From: Saccharospirillum mangrovi
GTDB taxonomy: Bacteria > Pseudomonadota > Gammaproteobacteria > Pseudomonadales > Natronospirillaceae
Direction: 5' to 3'
Length of the DNA stretch: 64,000 nucleotides
Assembly: GCF_003367315.1 (NCBI RefSeq)
Contig: NZ_CP031415.1
Coordinates: 2,230,001 to 2,294,000, forward strand
Part shown: positions 1 through 9,252 of the stretch, one piece after another
Layout: each line of letters opens with the position of its first letter
Position numbering within the stretch: the first letter of the stretch is position 1
Notes under the pieces: model-generated
What the model was told of the DNA's origin: nothing
Seen by the model: the letters and a program-made list of their open reading frames with translations, nothing else
The model's database searches: none
Translations under genes and position numbers: made by a program

Positions 1-93
1 GTCTGGTTTGTGCTGCAAAATAAAGCGCGCCACGGCGGCGAGATCGGTTAAGTCCGTTTCCGCCAGAAATGTCTTTATCCGCTGCGCGTCCAT
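1..93 (-). CDS. Hypothetical protein, N-terminal fragment (runs off the left edge)
   Basis: An ATG on the minus strand directly follows the stop codon of the AEC permease gene and opens a frame of 31 codons to the window edge. The peptide begins MDAQRIKTFLAETDL and looks like a soluble helical N-terminus. There is a G-rich stretch (GGTGG) just before the ATG that could serve as ribosome binding site. The gap-free junction suggests translational coupling with the permease. The fragment is too short to assign a family. Confidence 0.5.
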   Translation of the reverse strand, partial: MDAQRIKTFLAETDLTDLAAVARFILQHKPD

Positions 94-975
94 CTATACC
101 CCACCCAAAACCCAGGCCAACACCAGCGGCATCACCAAAATGCTGGTGGCGTTGGCAAACAACACCATGGCGGCAACTTGATCCGGCTGCTGCTGATAAC
201 GCTCGGCTACCAGATAATTCAACACCGCCGGTGGCAAGGCACCGAACAGCAGCAACATGCCGGCCTGGACTGGCGGCAAATCGAACATCAACACCAGCGG
301 CCAGGCGACGACCAACCCCAGCAGCGGCGCCGCAATGGCGCTGATCACGCCAATGCGCCAACCACTCAGATCGAGTTTGACCAAGCGCACACCGAGCGCA
401 AACAACATCAAGGGCACCGCAATATCGCCGAGCAATTGCAGCGACCGCACCAGCCAATCGGGCAAACGCACGTCGAAACCGGCGATCAACAAACCACCGA
501 CTGCCGCCAGAATCATCGGGTTTTTCAACACCGCCAACAGATGCGTACGCGGGTTCAGCAACCACATACCAACGGTGAAATGCAGGGTGTTTTCGACAAT
601 GAACAGAATCACCGCCGCTGGCATGAATTCGTCGCCAAAGGTGAACAGGAACAACGGCAAGCCCATGTTGCCGCTGTTGCGAAACATCATCGGCGGTACG
701 AAGGTTTTCCACTGCGCGCCGATCAGTTTGCCCAGCGGCCAGGCGAGCAGACCGGGCAGCAAGGTCACCAGTACGGCGGCCAGTGCCAAGGGGCCAAAAT
801 TTCCCAGATCCAATGGCCGGGAAGCAAACACACTGAGGATCAGGATGGGCGTGAACACATCCATGTTGATGCGGTTGGCCGCTTCCATATCGGGCGCGTG
901 GCGGCGGCCGTATAAATAGCCAACCAGGACGACCAGAAAAATCGGCACGATAATGCCGGCAATGCGTTCAATCAT
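94..975 (-). CDS. AEC (auxin efflux carrier) family permease
   Basis: A 293-residue integral membrane protein with about ten hydrophobic helices, resembling the bacterial AEC (PF03547) transporters of the BASS-like fold. These carry organic acids such as malate or malonate, or other small anions, across the inner membrane. The two-half arrangement is visible, with helix blocks at residues 1-130 and 160-293. The length is typical for the family. It follows the DUF998 gene with a three-base gap and is followed without gap by a partial gene, so the three probably form one operon. The substrate cannot be read from the sequence. Confidence 0.85.
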   Translation of the reverse strand: MIERIAGIIVPIFLVVLVGYLYGRRHAPDMEAANRINMDVFTPILILSVFASRPLDLGNFGPLALAAVLVTLLPGLLAWPLGKLIGAQWKTFVPPMMFRNSGNMGLPLFLFTFGDEFMPAAVILFIVENTLHFTVGMWLLNPRTHLLAVLKNPMILAAVGGLLIAGFDVRLPDWLVRSLQLLGDIAVPLMLFALGVRLVKLDLSGWRIGVISAIAAPLLGLVVAWPLVLMFDLPPVQAGMLLLFGALPPAVLNYLVAERYQQQPDQVAAMVLFANATSILVMPLVLAWVLGGV

Positions 976-978
976 CGA

Positions 979-1569
979 TCAAGCCTTAGTGCGTTCTGCG
1001 CGTAATAGGGCCTGCACCCAAGACACCCACAGCGCAGCGAACGCCAGTTCGTAACCGCGCTGCCACAGCCCCGGCCACCAGTCACGCTGCCAGAAACTCA
1101 GTTGCAACAGCACAAAACAGACCAGCAAGGCGATTTTCAGCAACCACGCCAAACGACCGGCCAGCGCCAAGCGCCAGCCCGCCACCATGGCACCGGCATA
1201 GAGCACCCACAACAGGCTGTTGTGCACCAGTTGGGTAACCGAGCCAGACGGCGGGCAGTTCAAATCACACGGGAACACCATGCGGCCAATCAGGCTGGCG
1301 GCAAAAGCAATCACACCAAAACGCACCCAGGCGTCCATCGGGCGTGGCTCCAGTTGCTTGCGCACCGCCTCGACCGAGCCCATCCAGAAGGCACCACATA
1401 ACAAAAAGGTGCCGTTGGCGAGCGAGCGCCCGGGTTGGTCGAGCGCGCCCAGTTCGTTGATCAACTGAGCGAGACGGTAATCCGGCTGCACCGCGCCCAA
1501 TAGCCAGGGCAGGCCGACCAGCAACAGCGCGGCCAACCAGGCCAGAAATCCGGTTTTAAACACAGCCAC
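979..1569 (-). CDS. DUF998 family membrane protein
   Basis: A protein of about 196 residues with six predicted transmembrane helices. It carries the cysteine-containing FPCDLNCP segment after the third helix that is characteristic of DUF998 (PF06197) proteins, whose function is unknown. The frame opens with GTG. A second GTG lies two codons downstream, and the G-rich stretch in front (GGGGG) could serve either, so the start is uncertain by two codons. It ends three bases before the AEC permease and is probably co-transcribed with it. Confidence 0.75.
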   Translation of the reverse strand: MAVFKTGFLAWLAALLLVGLPWLLGAVQPDYRLAQLINELGALDQPGRSLANGTFLLCGAFWMGSVEAVRKQLEPRPMDAWVRFGVIAFAASLIGRMVFPCDLNCPPSGSVTQLVHNSLLWVLYAGAMVAGWRLALAGRLAWLLKIALLVCFVLLQLSFWQRDWWPGLWQRGYELAFAALWVSWVQALLRAERTKA

Positions 1570-1897
1570 CCCCGAAGCGAAAAGCCGCTAGCTTAACGGC
1601 CCGACCGGACCACGAAAAGCCAGACCGGGAAAAGCACAGCAAGGCCGCCGCCGGCTTGGCGGCCAGTGGTGCCCGATCAGCGGATGATTTCGCCGCGCCC
1701 CTTGCGTATAATCCGCGCGCCAAATTCTTTCCATCGGTATTGGTACAGCTCCGCGGCCTCGGTCGACGGCTTTCGCAGACTGAGTGTTCGACCACCCAGC
1801 CCCTTGAAGCATCTCCTGCTTTCTTCTGCGCCTGGCGCCACCGACCAACGCAGCCCGCCGTACCCGCCTCATTGATTCACGCAGGTAACCTGAACTC
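1570..1897 (+). promoter_or_regulatory. Divergent promoter region and about 180-nt leader of nhaD
   Basis: No credible gene lies in this 328-base spacer between the divergent DUF998 and nhaD genes. A perfect TATAAT hexamer stands at 1707-1712 on the plus strand, but no good -35 hexamer is visible at 17 bases. If used, it would give nhaD an untranslated leader of roughly 180 bases that is rich in C. No known sodium or pH riboswitch was recognised in it. The promoter call is inference. Confidence 0.4.
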
Positions 1898-3148
1898 ATG
1901 CCCGAATTTCTAACACCCTTGTTAATTGCCCTCGCGATTTTTGCGTTGCTGGGCGTCATCCTGGAAGAAGTCACTCACGTCAACAAAGCCAAGGTCACGC
2001 TGTTTTTCGGCACCATCGCCTGGGTATTGCTGTACATCTTTTCTGAATCACCCGCCGCCACCGCAGAGGTGACCACCAACTTCAGCGAAAACCTGGGTGA
2101 GATCGCCAACCTCTGGTTGTTCCTGGTAGCGACCATGACCTTCGTCGCCTACCTGAACAAAAAAGGCATGATCGAGAACCTGATCTATCTGTTCATGCCC
2201 AAGGAAGTCAGCGAAAAAGCGCTGCTGTTTCTGACCGCCATTTTCTGCTTTGTGTTCAGCTCACTGGCCGACAACATCACCGCCACGCTGGTATCGATGA
2301 CCTTGGTGCTGTCGTTGAAGCTGGAAGCGAAAAAGACCGTGCGTTTCGCCACCCTGGTGGTGTTCGCCGTCAACTCCGGCGGTGTCGCGCTGATCACCGG
2401 CGATGTCACCACCTTGATGATTTTCCTGGCCGGCAAAATCGGCATCGCTGACTTGCTGTCGTTGATCGCCCCGGCGTTCATTGCGGTAATGGCATTGGCG
2501 TTTATGTTGTCGTTCGGTTTGAACGGCCGAGTGATTATCGAACAGACCCGACACGATGTGCGTCGCGTTGACATGATCATCGCCGCCATCTTTTTGCTGA
2601 CCATTTTCGGCACCATCATTGGCAACGCCCTGTTTCAATTGCCGCCGGCGTTGACCTTCCTGTTCGGTCTGTCGGTGATGTTTCTGGTATCGCGTTTCTA
2701 CAACGACGACGAAGATCAGATTCTCGAATTCATCCGCACCATCGAATTCGAAACGCTGCTGTTCTTCCTCGGCATTCTGTTGCTGGTCGGCATGCTCAAG
2801 GAAATTGCCGTCCTGGAAATGATCGCCCACCAATACGGCGAAGCCCCGGCCTGGATCGCCAACTACGTTATCGGTTTCGTATCGGCTCTGGTCGATAACG
2901 TACCGTTGACTGCCGCCCTGCTGAAATCCGACATCGACATGGACGCCACCGCCTGGATGGCTCTGACCTACTCTGTTGGCGCTGGCGGTTCGCTGCTGGT
3001 AATCGGTTCGGCCGCCGGTATCGTTGCGATGAGCAAGGTCAAAGACCTGACCTTCAAATCACACCTGTCGTACATCTGGTTGCTGATTCCGGCGTATACG
3101 CTGGGGTATTTTCTGGTCTATGTGTTGGGCGGTTGGTTACACGCTTAA
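1898..3148 (+). CDS. nhaD: NhaD-type Na+/H+ antiporter
   Basis: A 416-residue membrane protein with about 12 helices, matching the NhaD branch of the ion transporter superfamily. These antiporters expel Na+ or Li+ in exchange for protons and are common in marine and halophilic gammaproteobacteria. Family signatures seen are the conserved acidic N-terminal helix (LEEVTHVNKAK), the SSLADNITATLVS segment near residue 125 and a second, related LVDNVPLTAALL segment near residue 330. These repeated D-N motifs are the likely ion-binding core. Length is normal for NhaD. It stands alone and is closed by a strong bidirectional terminator shared with putP. Confidence 0.95.
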   Translation: MPEFLTPLLIALAIFALLGVILEEVTHVNKAKVTLFFGTIAWVLLYIFSESPAATAEVTTNFSENLGEIANLWLFLVATMTFVAYLNKKGMIENLIYLFMPKEVSEKALLFLTAIFCFVFSSLADNITATLVSMTLVLSLKLEAKKTVRFATLVVFAVNSGGVALITGDVTTLMIFLAGKIGIADLLSLIAPAFIAVMALAFMLSFGLNGRVIIEQTRHDVRRVDMIIAAIFLLTIFGTIIGNALFQLPPALTFLFGLSVMFLVSRFYNDDEDQILEFIRTIEFETLLFFLGILLLVGMLKEIAVLEMIAHQYGEAPAWIANYVIGFVSALVDNVPLTAALLKSDIDMDATAWMALTYSVGAGGSLLVIGSAAGIVAMSKVKDLTFKSHLSYIWLLIPAYTLGYFLVYVLGGWLHA

Positions 3149-3155
3149 CGCGCAC

Positions 3156-3183
3156 AAAAAAGGGCGCCAAGGCGCCCTTTTTT
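3156..3183. terminator. Bidirectional terminator between nhaD and putP
   Basis: A GGGCGCC/GGCGCCC inverted repeat at 3162-3177 is flanked by six A on the left and six T on the right. It can therefore end transcripts from both convergent genes. The apparent two-base loop means the inner base pairs must open to form a stable hairpin. Confidence 0.9.
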
Positions 3184-3213
3184 GATCTAAATTTCAATCA
3201 ATTATTTCCTGAC

Positions 3214-4674
3214 TCAGCCATTCACTTCCTGAAAAGTCGCTTCCATTTCTTTCGACGGTTCAGCGGACAGCACACTGACGACAACAATCGCCAAAGTCGC
3301 CAGAATAAAGCCCGGTACGATTTCGTACACATCGAACAAACCGCCAGACAATTGCTTCCAGATCACCACGGTCAAACCACCGACAACGATGCCCGCCAGG
3401 CAGCCGAAGCGATTCATTCGCGGCCAGTACAGCGACAGAATCACAGCCGGGCCGAACGCAGCACCGAAACCAGCCCAGGCGTAAGACACCAGACCCAGCA
3501 CCGAGCTTTGCGGGTTCAGCGCAAACAACCAGGCGACCACGGCAATCACAATCACCGCTACGCGGCCGATGTTGACCAGAGTTTTCGGATCAGCGTCTTT
3601 GTTGAACAGCGACTTGTAGAAATCTTCAGTCAACGCAGACGACGACACCAGCAACTGGGAATCAGCCGTGGACATGATGGCCGCCAGAATCGCCGCCAAC
3701 AAAATACCCGCAACCAGCGGATGGAAGATGCCTTGCACCAGACCGATAAACACCGTCTCGGCATCAGCCAGCGGCGTTTCGAAATAGCCATTGCCTGCGA
3801 TGCCGACCAGCAGCGCACCGGCCATGCCGATGAAGGTCCAGGTCACAGCGATGCGACGTGCGGTCGGCACTTCGGCGCGGCTCTTGATGCCTTTAAAACG
3901 CGCCAGAATGTGCGGCTGGCCGAAATAACCCAGGCCCCAGGCCAGTGAAGAAATAATGCCCAGCGCACCCAAGGTGCTGCCATCCGGATTGGTGAACAGG
4001 CTGAGCATGTTCGGGTTGGTGTCGGCCAGAATGCCGACCGGGCCCTGGCCGACAACGATCAAGGCCGCGATCGGCACCAGCACCAGCGCTGCGGCCATCA
4101 ACAAGCCTTGCACCAGGTCCGTCCAGGACACCGCCAGGTAACCGCCGAACAGGGTGTAAGACACCACAGCCAAGGTGCCGAGCGTAACGGCGATGGTGTA
4201 ATCCAAACCAAAAACGCTCTCAAACAACTTGCCACCGGCAACCAGGCCGGAGCTGGTGTAGAACAGGAAGAACAGCAAAATAAAGAAGGCCGCGATAACA
4301 CGAATCATCGCGGTGTCTTCGAAGCGATTGCTGAAATACTGCGGCAAGGTCAGGCTGTCTTGCGCGGCTTGTGAATAGGCACGCAGACGCGGCGCCACCA
4401 CCAGCCAGTTCAGGTAAGTACCGACCAACAAACCGATGGCAATCCAGGACGCGCCCAGGCCGCTGGCATAAACCGCACCGGGCAGACCGAGCAGCAACCA
4501 GCCCGACATATCCGACGCCCCGGCCGACAGCGCCGAAGGCCAAGGCCCCAGCGAACGACCACCAATGATGTAATCCGACAGATCGGTGGTGCGGCGATAC
4601 GCCCAGACACCAATCCAGAGCATCACCGCCAAATAGGCGATAAAGGTCACACTGACCGCAAAGGTATTGCTCAT
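3214..4674 (-). CDS. putP: Sodium/proline symporter PutP
   Basis: A 486-residue SSS-family (PF00474) symporter with about 13 transmembrane helices that imports proline with Na+. PutP landmarks are the N-terminal SDYIIGGRSLGPWPSALSAG segment followed by SDMSGWLLLGLPG, which carries the Na+ site, and the helix containing SWTDLVQG. The longer frame begins at 4707, but the ATG at 4674 (MSNTFAV) is preceded by GGAG at good spacing and matches the usual start. It lies downstream of putA on the same strand, so uptake and catabolism of proline are encoded together. Proline here can serve as a nutrient or as an osmolyte. Confidence 0.95.
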   Translation of the reverse strand: MSNTFAVSVTFIAYLAVMLWIGVWAYRRTTDLSDYIIGGRSLGPWPSALSAGASDMSGWLLLGLPGAVYASGLGASWIAIGLLVGTYLNWLVVAPRLRAYSQAAQDSLTLPQYFSNRFEDTAMIRVIAAFFILLFFLFYTSSGLVAGGKLFESVFGLDYTIAVTLGTLAVVSYTLFGGYLAVSWTDLVQGLLMAAALVLVPIAALIVVGQGPVGILADTNPNMLSLFTNPDGSTLGALGIISSLAWGLGYFGQPHILARFKGIKSRAEVPTARRIAVTWTFIGMAGALLVGIAGNGYFETPLADAETVFIGLVQGIFHPLVAGILLAAILAAIMSTADSQLLVSSSALTEDFYKSLFNKDADPKTLVNIGRVAVIVIAVVAWLFALNPQSSVLGLVSYAWAGFGAAFGPAVILSLYWPRMNRFGCLAGIVVGGLTVVIWKQLSGGLFDVYEIVPGFILATLAIVVVSVLSAEPSKEMEATFQEVNG

Positions 4675-4750
4675 AGCTGACTCCAAATTGTAATTGTTGT
4701 GATCCATGCCAATTCGAGCATGAAGCGATGTCCGGCCGAGGCCGGTAAAA

Positions 4751-4806
4751 CCGATCCGCCTTGCTCACCCACTGACGGATCGGGGCAACCGCCTGCGAAC
4801 AGGCGG
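4751..4806 (-). terminator. Two hairpins between putA and putP
   Basis: An 8-bp stem (CCGATCCG/CGGATCGG, 4751-4758 with 4776-4783) and a 7-bp stem with a CGAA loop (4789-4806) lie just after the putA stop codon. Neither has a T-tract on the minus strand, so they are more likely mRNA-stabilising or processing structures than full intrinsic terminators. Confidence 0.45.
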
Positions 4807-4819
4807 TGACTGCGTCGGC

Positions 4820-7800
4820 CTAGTCGTCGGTTTCCAGTGACAACAGCGTGGCGTTACCGCCCACGGCCGTGGTGTTGATGGTGCGCACCCGTTCGGTGGC
4901 AAAACGTTTGATGTAGTTCGGTCCGCCGGCTTTCGGGCCAGTACCCGACAAACCGCGACCGCCAAAAGGTTGTACGCCAACCACAGCGCCAATCTGGTTG
5001 CGGTTCACGTAGCAATTACCGACGCGAACCCGTGCTTCGATATAGGCGGCGGTCGCTTCGTTACGGCTGTGAATACCCAGCGTCAGGCCGTACCCGGTGT
5101 TGTTGATGTCGGCAATCGCCCGGTCGAGTTCGCGGCCTTTAAAACGATGGATGTGCAGAATCGGGCCAAATTGTTCGCGGCCAATTTCATCGAAGCCTTC
5201 GATGGCGATGGCAACTGGCGCCAGGAAATGGCCGTGCTCGGTGCCCGCGCCCAATTGCGCTTCGGCAAGAACCCGACCTTGGGCGCGCCAGTGTTCGATG
5301 TAATCCGACAGCGCTTTATGCGCTTTTTGATCGATCACCGGGCCGCTGTCCGTTGCATAAAATTGCGGGTTACCGATTTTTAATCGACCCAAGGCACCAC
5401 CGATTAATTCGATAACGCGATCAGCGATGTCGTCCTGCACGCACAGCACGCGCAACGCCGAACAACGTTGACCGGCGCTGGCAAACGCCGATTGCATAAC
5501 ATCGGCAACGACCTGTTCGGGCAAGGCAGTCGAATCAACAATCATGGCGTTCTGACCGCCGGTTTCGGCAATCAAGGTTGGGATGGCGCCGTTGCGCCCC
5601 GCCAAAGTACGGTTGATGCGATGCGCCGTTTCAGTTGAGCCAGTGAATGCCACGCCGACCAGACGTTCGTCCGGCAACAACGCATCGCCCATCACCGCGC
5701 CGCCACCGGGCAGATAATGCAAAACATCGGCGGGAATTCCGGCTTGGTGAAACAACTCGATGGCGCGTCCGGCAATCAATGAAGTTTGCTCGGCCGGTTT
5801 CGCTAAAACGGTGTTGCCCGCCACCAGTGCCGCGCAAATCTGGCCGGTAAAAATGGCCAGCGGAAAATTCCACGGGCTGATGCACAAAAACACACCGCGG
5901 CCTTCGTAATAATGTTCGTTGCTCTCGCCAGTCGGCCCGGGCAGCAGCGTTGGCTCGCCCATATTGGCGCGCGCTTCATTGGCGTAATAACGACAAAAAT
6001 CGACCGCTTCGCGCACCTCGTCGATGCTGTCCTGCAAGGTTTTTCCCGCTTCGCGCGCGCACAACGCCATCAATTCGGCGGTGTTGGCTTCCATTAAATC
6101 GGCGAGTCTATCGAGGCAGGCGGCGCGTTTGATGGCCGGCGTGCGGTTCCAATCGAACCAGGCGTTGTGCGCCGCAGCCAGCGCTTCAGTGGCGAGTTCA
6201 GCGCTGGCAAAATCGACCTGGCCGAGGCTCTGTTTTGTGTCGTACGGCGAGACGATGGTTTGAGTGTTGCCCGTTGCCACGGCTTTGCCAGATACGATGG
6301 GTTTCAGTGCCCATTGCTGTGCGTCGAAGCGTGCGATGTCTTCCAGCAGCGGTTCGCGTTCGAACGCAACGGCCAGGTTATAGCCCTGGGAATTGCGCCG
6401 ACCCGCGCCGAACAATTCACCCGGACGCGGAATTTTCGGGTTACGAAATACCGGACGTTGCAACGCCAATTCCACCGGCGATTGCACCAAATCACCGACC
6501 GGGGTTTCGGCATCAACCAAGCGATGCACGAACGATGAGTTTGCACCGTTTTCCAACAAACGCCGCACCAGATACGGCAACAAATCTTTGTGCGCGCCGA
6601 CCGGTGCGTAAATACGCACCAGCGGCTTTTCGGTTTCTAACAGAGTGTCGTACAGCGCATCGCCCATGCCATGCAAACGCTGAAATTCAAATTCGCGTTT
6701 CGGATTCAGCCGGGCAAGTTCGGCAACCGACGCCACCGTATGCGCGTTGTGCGTCGCAAACTGCGGATAGATGGCACCACCGACGACATCGCTCATCAAA
6801 AACCGTGCGCACACCAGATAAGAAACATCGGTGTTTTCTTTGCGCGTGTATACCGGGTAATCGGCCAGACCCAGCAACTGAGCGTGCTTGATTTCGGTGT
6901 CCCAATAAGCGCCTTTGACCAGACGAATCGGAATGGTGTCGCCCTGGTTTTTTGCCAGCGCCGTCAGGTAACCGAGCACCGCCAGCGCGCGTTTGGAATA
7001 GGCCTGAATCACCAGACCAAAATGGCCCCAACCCTGGGCGACATCGCTGGTGAAAATTTTCTCGAATAAACGCAGCGACAGTTCCAGTCGATCCATCTCT
7101 TCAGCGTCGATGGTGATGCCAACACCCAGATCGCGCGCCTCAATCACCAACTGGCTGACGCGTGCGGCAAGCTCGGTCATCACATCGTCCTGATGCGCTT
7201 CTTCGTAGCGCGGGTGCAGTGCCGAGAGTTTGATGGAAATGGTCGGTCGCGGCAGTTCGCCCCATTCGTCTTTGCGCGCGCCCAGGGTGCGCACCGCTTC
7301 GCGATAGGATTCGAAATAACGTTGCGCATCGGCGTCGGTAAAGGCGGCTTCGCCAAGCATGTCGAACGAATAGGTGTAACCTTTTTTGCGATAGTCGCGG
7401 CCGTTGCGAATGGCTTCGTCGATGCTGCGACCAAGCACAAACTGCTTGCCCATAATGCGCATCGCCTGATTCATCGCCGCACGAATCACCGGCTCGCCAG
7501 CGCGGTTGATCAGCTTCGACAGCATGTTGGCCGGCGAGGTTTCGCGGCTGTCGAGCGAGGTCACTTTGCCGGTCAGCATCAAACCCCAGGTGGAAGCATT
7601 CACCAGCAACGAATCCGATTTGCCCAGGTGTTCTTTCCAGTCAGCGACTGAGAGTTTGTCGCGAATTAAATCGTCGGCGGTGTCGGCATCCGGTACGCGC
7701 ATCAACGCCTCGGCCAGGCACATCAGGATGACGCCTTCTTCGTTATCAAGGCTGTATTGTTGCAGCAGTTTATCGACCGCGTGCGCCACGTCGCCCTGAT

Positions 7801-8002
7801 CGCGCACCTGCTCAACAATGCGCCGGGCGGTTTGTTCAACGCGCGCCCGGCTGGTGTCGGATGGCTCAGCCAATTCGATCATCGACGCCATGTACTCGTC
7901 TTCATCAACGGCGTACTGATCGCAAATAAAACGGAACCATTGTTGCGCAGTGAGCGAACGGTATTCGCCGGCCAGCGCCTGGGCGGGGTCAAACTGAGTC
8001 AT
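4820..8002 (-). CDS. putA: Bifunctional proline dehydrogenase / L-glutamate gamma-semialdehyde dehydrogenase PutA
   Basis: A 1060-residue PutA that oxidises proline to glutamate in two steps: an FAD-dependent dehydrogenase barrel (about residues 130-480) and an NAD-dependent aldehyde dehydrogenase (about 540-1030). Barrel motifs include RLVKGAYWDTEIKHAQ. The aldehyde dehydrogenase nucleophile is Cys847 in AGQRCSA. The N-terminal ribbon-helix-helix DNA-binding domain of the enterobacterial trifunctional protein is absent, as is its C-terminal extra domain, so this PutA should not repress its own operon. An AraC-type regulator is encoded divergently and probably takes over control. putP lies downstream. 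Confidence 0.96.
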   Translation of the reverse strand: MTQFDPAQALAGEYRSLTAQQWFRFICDQYAVDEDEYMASMIELAEPSDTSRARVEQTARRIVEQVRDQGDVAHAVDKLLQQYSLDNEEGVILMCLAEALMRVPDADTADDLIRDKLSVADWKEHLGKSDSLLVNASTWGLMLTGKVTSLDSRETSPANMLSKLINRAGEPVIRAAMNQAMRIMGKQFVLGRSIDEAIRNGRDYRKKGYTYSFDMLGEAAFTDADAQRYFESYREAVRTLGARKDEWGELPRPTISIKLSALHPRYEEAHQDDVMTELAARVSQLVIEARDLGVGITIDAEEMDRLELSLRLFEKIFTSDVAQGWGHFGLVIQAYSKRALAVLGYLTALAKNQGDTIPIRLVKGAYWDTEIKHAQLLGLADYPVYTRKENTDVSYLVCARFLMSDVVGGAIYPQFATHNAHTVASVAELARLNPKREFEFQRLHGMGDALYDTLLETEKPLVRIYAPVGAHKDLLPYLVRRLLENGANSSFVHRLVDAETPVGDLVQSPVELALQRPVFRNPKIPRPGELFGAGRRNSQGYNLAVAFEREPLLEDIARFDAQQWALKPIVSGKAVATGNTQTIVSPYDTKQSLGQVDFASAELATEALAAAHNAWFDWNRTPAIKRAACLDRLADLMEANTAELMALCAREAGKTLQDSIDEVREAVDFCRYYANEARANMGEPTLLPGPTGESNEHYYEGRGVFLCISPWNFPLAIFTGQICAALVAGNTVLAKPAEQTSLIAGRAIELFHQAGIPADVLHYLPGGGAVMGDALLPDERLVGVAFTGSTETAHRINRTLAGRNGAIPTLIAETGGQNAMIVDSTALPEQVVADVMQSAFASAGQRCSALRVLCVQDDIADRVIELIGGALGRLKIGNPQFYATDSGPVIDQKAHKALSDYIEHWRAQGRVLAEAQLGAGTEHGHFLAPVAIAIEGFDEIGREQFGPILHIHRFKGRELDRAIADINNTGYGLTLGIHSRNEATAAYIEARVRVGNCYVNRNQIGAVVGVQPFGGRGLSGTGPKAGGPNYIKRFATERVRTINTTAVGGNATLLSLETDD

Positions 8003-8071
8003 AGCGGTCGTGCCTGTGGGTTAGGTTGAAGTGCTAACCCGACACATTAGAGCGCGGCGATTGTTGCTGGC

Positions 8072-8124
8072 TTGTCAAAAAGCGCGATTTTTTTGTCAAA
8101 AACTGCGGTCTTATCAACGTTGAT
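8072..8124. promoter_or_regulatory. Candidate AraC-type operator between putA and its divergent regulator
   Basis: TTGTCAAAAA occurs twice, at 8072-8081 and 8093-8102. The 21-base offset is two helical turns, the spacing typical of AraC-family half-sites. A 12-bp perfect palindrome (ATCAACGTTGAT, 8113-8124) follows. The elements lie upstream of putA and downstream of the regulator gene, so activation of putA by that regulator is the simplest reading. This is inference from spacing and position. Confidence 0.55.
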
Positions 8125-8160
8125 CACAGCGTTGCAAAACCAGTCTTGACGGCAACGGTG

Positions 8161-8946
8161 CTAGTTTGAGTTGGGCTGGCGTCGCACCTGACCGGGTGAC
8201 AAACCGTATTCGTTTTTGATGGCGTGGGTGAGCGCACTCTGGCTGGAGAAACCGGTCTCGACGGCGATGTCGGCAATGGGATGCGACGAACAACGCAGCA
8301 GCCAGACGGCCTGGTCAAGGCGGTGCTTCATCACGTATTGATAGGGCGTCATGCCGGTGCTCTGGCGAAAACGCAGATGGAATTGACTGAGGCTGAGGTG
8401 GCAGGCATCGGCGAGTTCGGCGACCGACACTTTGTCGTGCAGGCGTTGTTTGATCAGTTGGTCGATGCGCATCATATCGAGCCGGCCGGCGTTATCCTGG
8501 CTGCGTAATGGCTGGCCGGTTAGCCGTTGATACAGGCTGTGCAGCAGTAAGGCACTGATGTGCTGCTGCATTTGCGGGTCCTGGCCGTGCAATTCCAGTT
8601 CGTGCGCCAGGCCACGCAGCAAGGTGGCGAAATGGTCGTCCAGATGGAAATAGTGCGGCTGGTCGAACAGGCGGTTGAGCATTTCGCGGTCGATCTGACT
8701 GTCGATGGCGCTGTCGAGATCGACATCCAGCACCAGCATGCGGTTATCGCCCAGGCCCTGAAACGCATGGCCGCACTCGGTCGGCACCAAACAGCCACCG
8801 CCGAGACGCAGTTGCTCGCCGCCGGTGCCGTCCAGTTCAAAATCGGCGGCGCCTTCGAAACCGAGCACCACCTGATGATGGCGATGGTGGTGGCGGTCGC
8901 CGTGTTGCGGCATTTGCGCCAGCCGACTCACTCCTCCCAACCACAT
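8161..8946 (-). CDS. AraC family transcriptional regulator, probable regulator of putA
   Basis: A 261-residue regulator with an N-terminal cupin-like sensor domain (His-rich at residues 15-24) and a C-terminal pair of AraC helix-turn-helix motifs (about 160-255). The second helix-turn-helix is preceded by HPIADIAVETGFSSQSALTH, a canonical AraC signature. The ATG at 8946 is preceded by GAGGAGG. Proline-responsive AraC regulators (PruR) control put genes in pseudomonads. The position upstream of and in line with a PutA lacking a DNA-binding domain suggests the same role here. The inducer is not visible in the sequence. Confidence 0.85.
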   Translation of the reverse strand: MWLGGVSRLAQMPQHGDRHHHRHHQVVLGFEGAADFELDGTGGEQLRLGGGCLVPTECGHAFQGLGDNRMLVLDVDLDSAIDSQIDREMLNRLFDQPHYFHLDDHFATLLRGLAHELELHGQDPQMQQHISALLLHSLYQRLTGQPLRSQDNAGRLDMMRIDQLIKQRLHDKVSVAELADACHLSLSQFHLRFRQSTGMTPYQYVMKHRLDQAVWLLRCSSHPIADIAVETGFSSQSALTHAIKNEYGLSPGQVRRQPNSN

Positions 8947-9252
8947 AGTGCCTCCTCAATCCGCCCGTTGTCGGACTGTCATTTGGGCTCACACCTTAAG
9001 CTGACGCCTTTGAAATGCAAGCTCGATACCGGCGCCAACCATGCGAATTCTGGTGCGCCGGGTGGACAGCCAGCACAGCCCTGGTGCGTTTTGGGCGCTC
9101 TGTTTTTCAGCAAACATCGTTCAGGCGCTGGAACCACGTGCCTTCCGGCGCAGTCGGCCAGACTGGCACGCGCCCTGCTTAGTCGTAACCGAGCCCAGGC
9201 AGCAATGGTGACCCAGGTTGAAGCCGTTGCCGTTTGGGCGACACAGGATTCC
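8947..9252. other. Gene-free stretch upstream of the candidate structured RNA
   Basis: No open frame here has protein-like composition. It contains the promoter region of the AraC gene. On the plus strand there is a compact hairpin around 9139-9172 (GTGC/GCAC enclosing CAGTC/GACTG). It may form the 5' part of the RNA described at 9253-9395, whose transcription start is unknown. Confidence 0.3.

Noticed and set aside
178-919. Long plus-strand frames (245 and 220 codons) over the AEC gene
   Set aside because: Antisense shadows rich in Gln, His and Arg with no family motif. The minus-strand AEC frame is clear.
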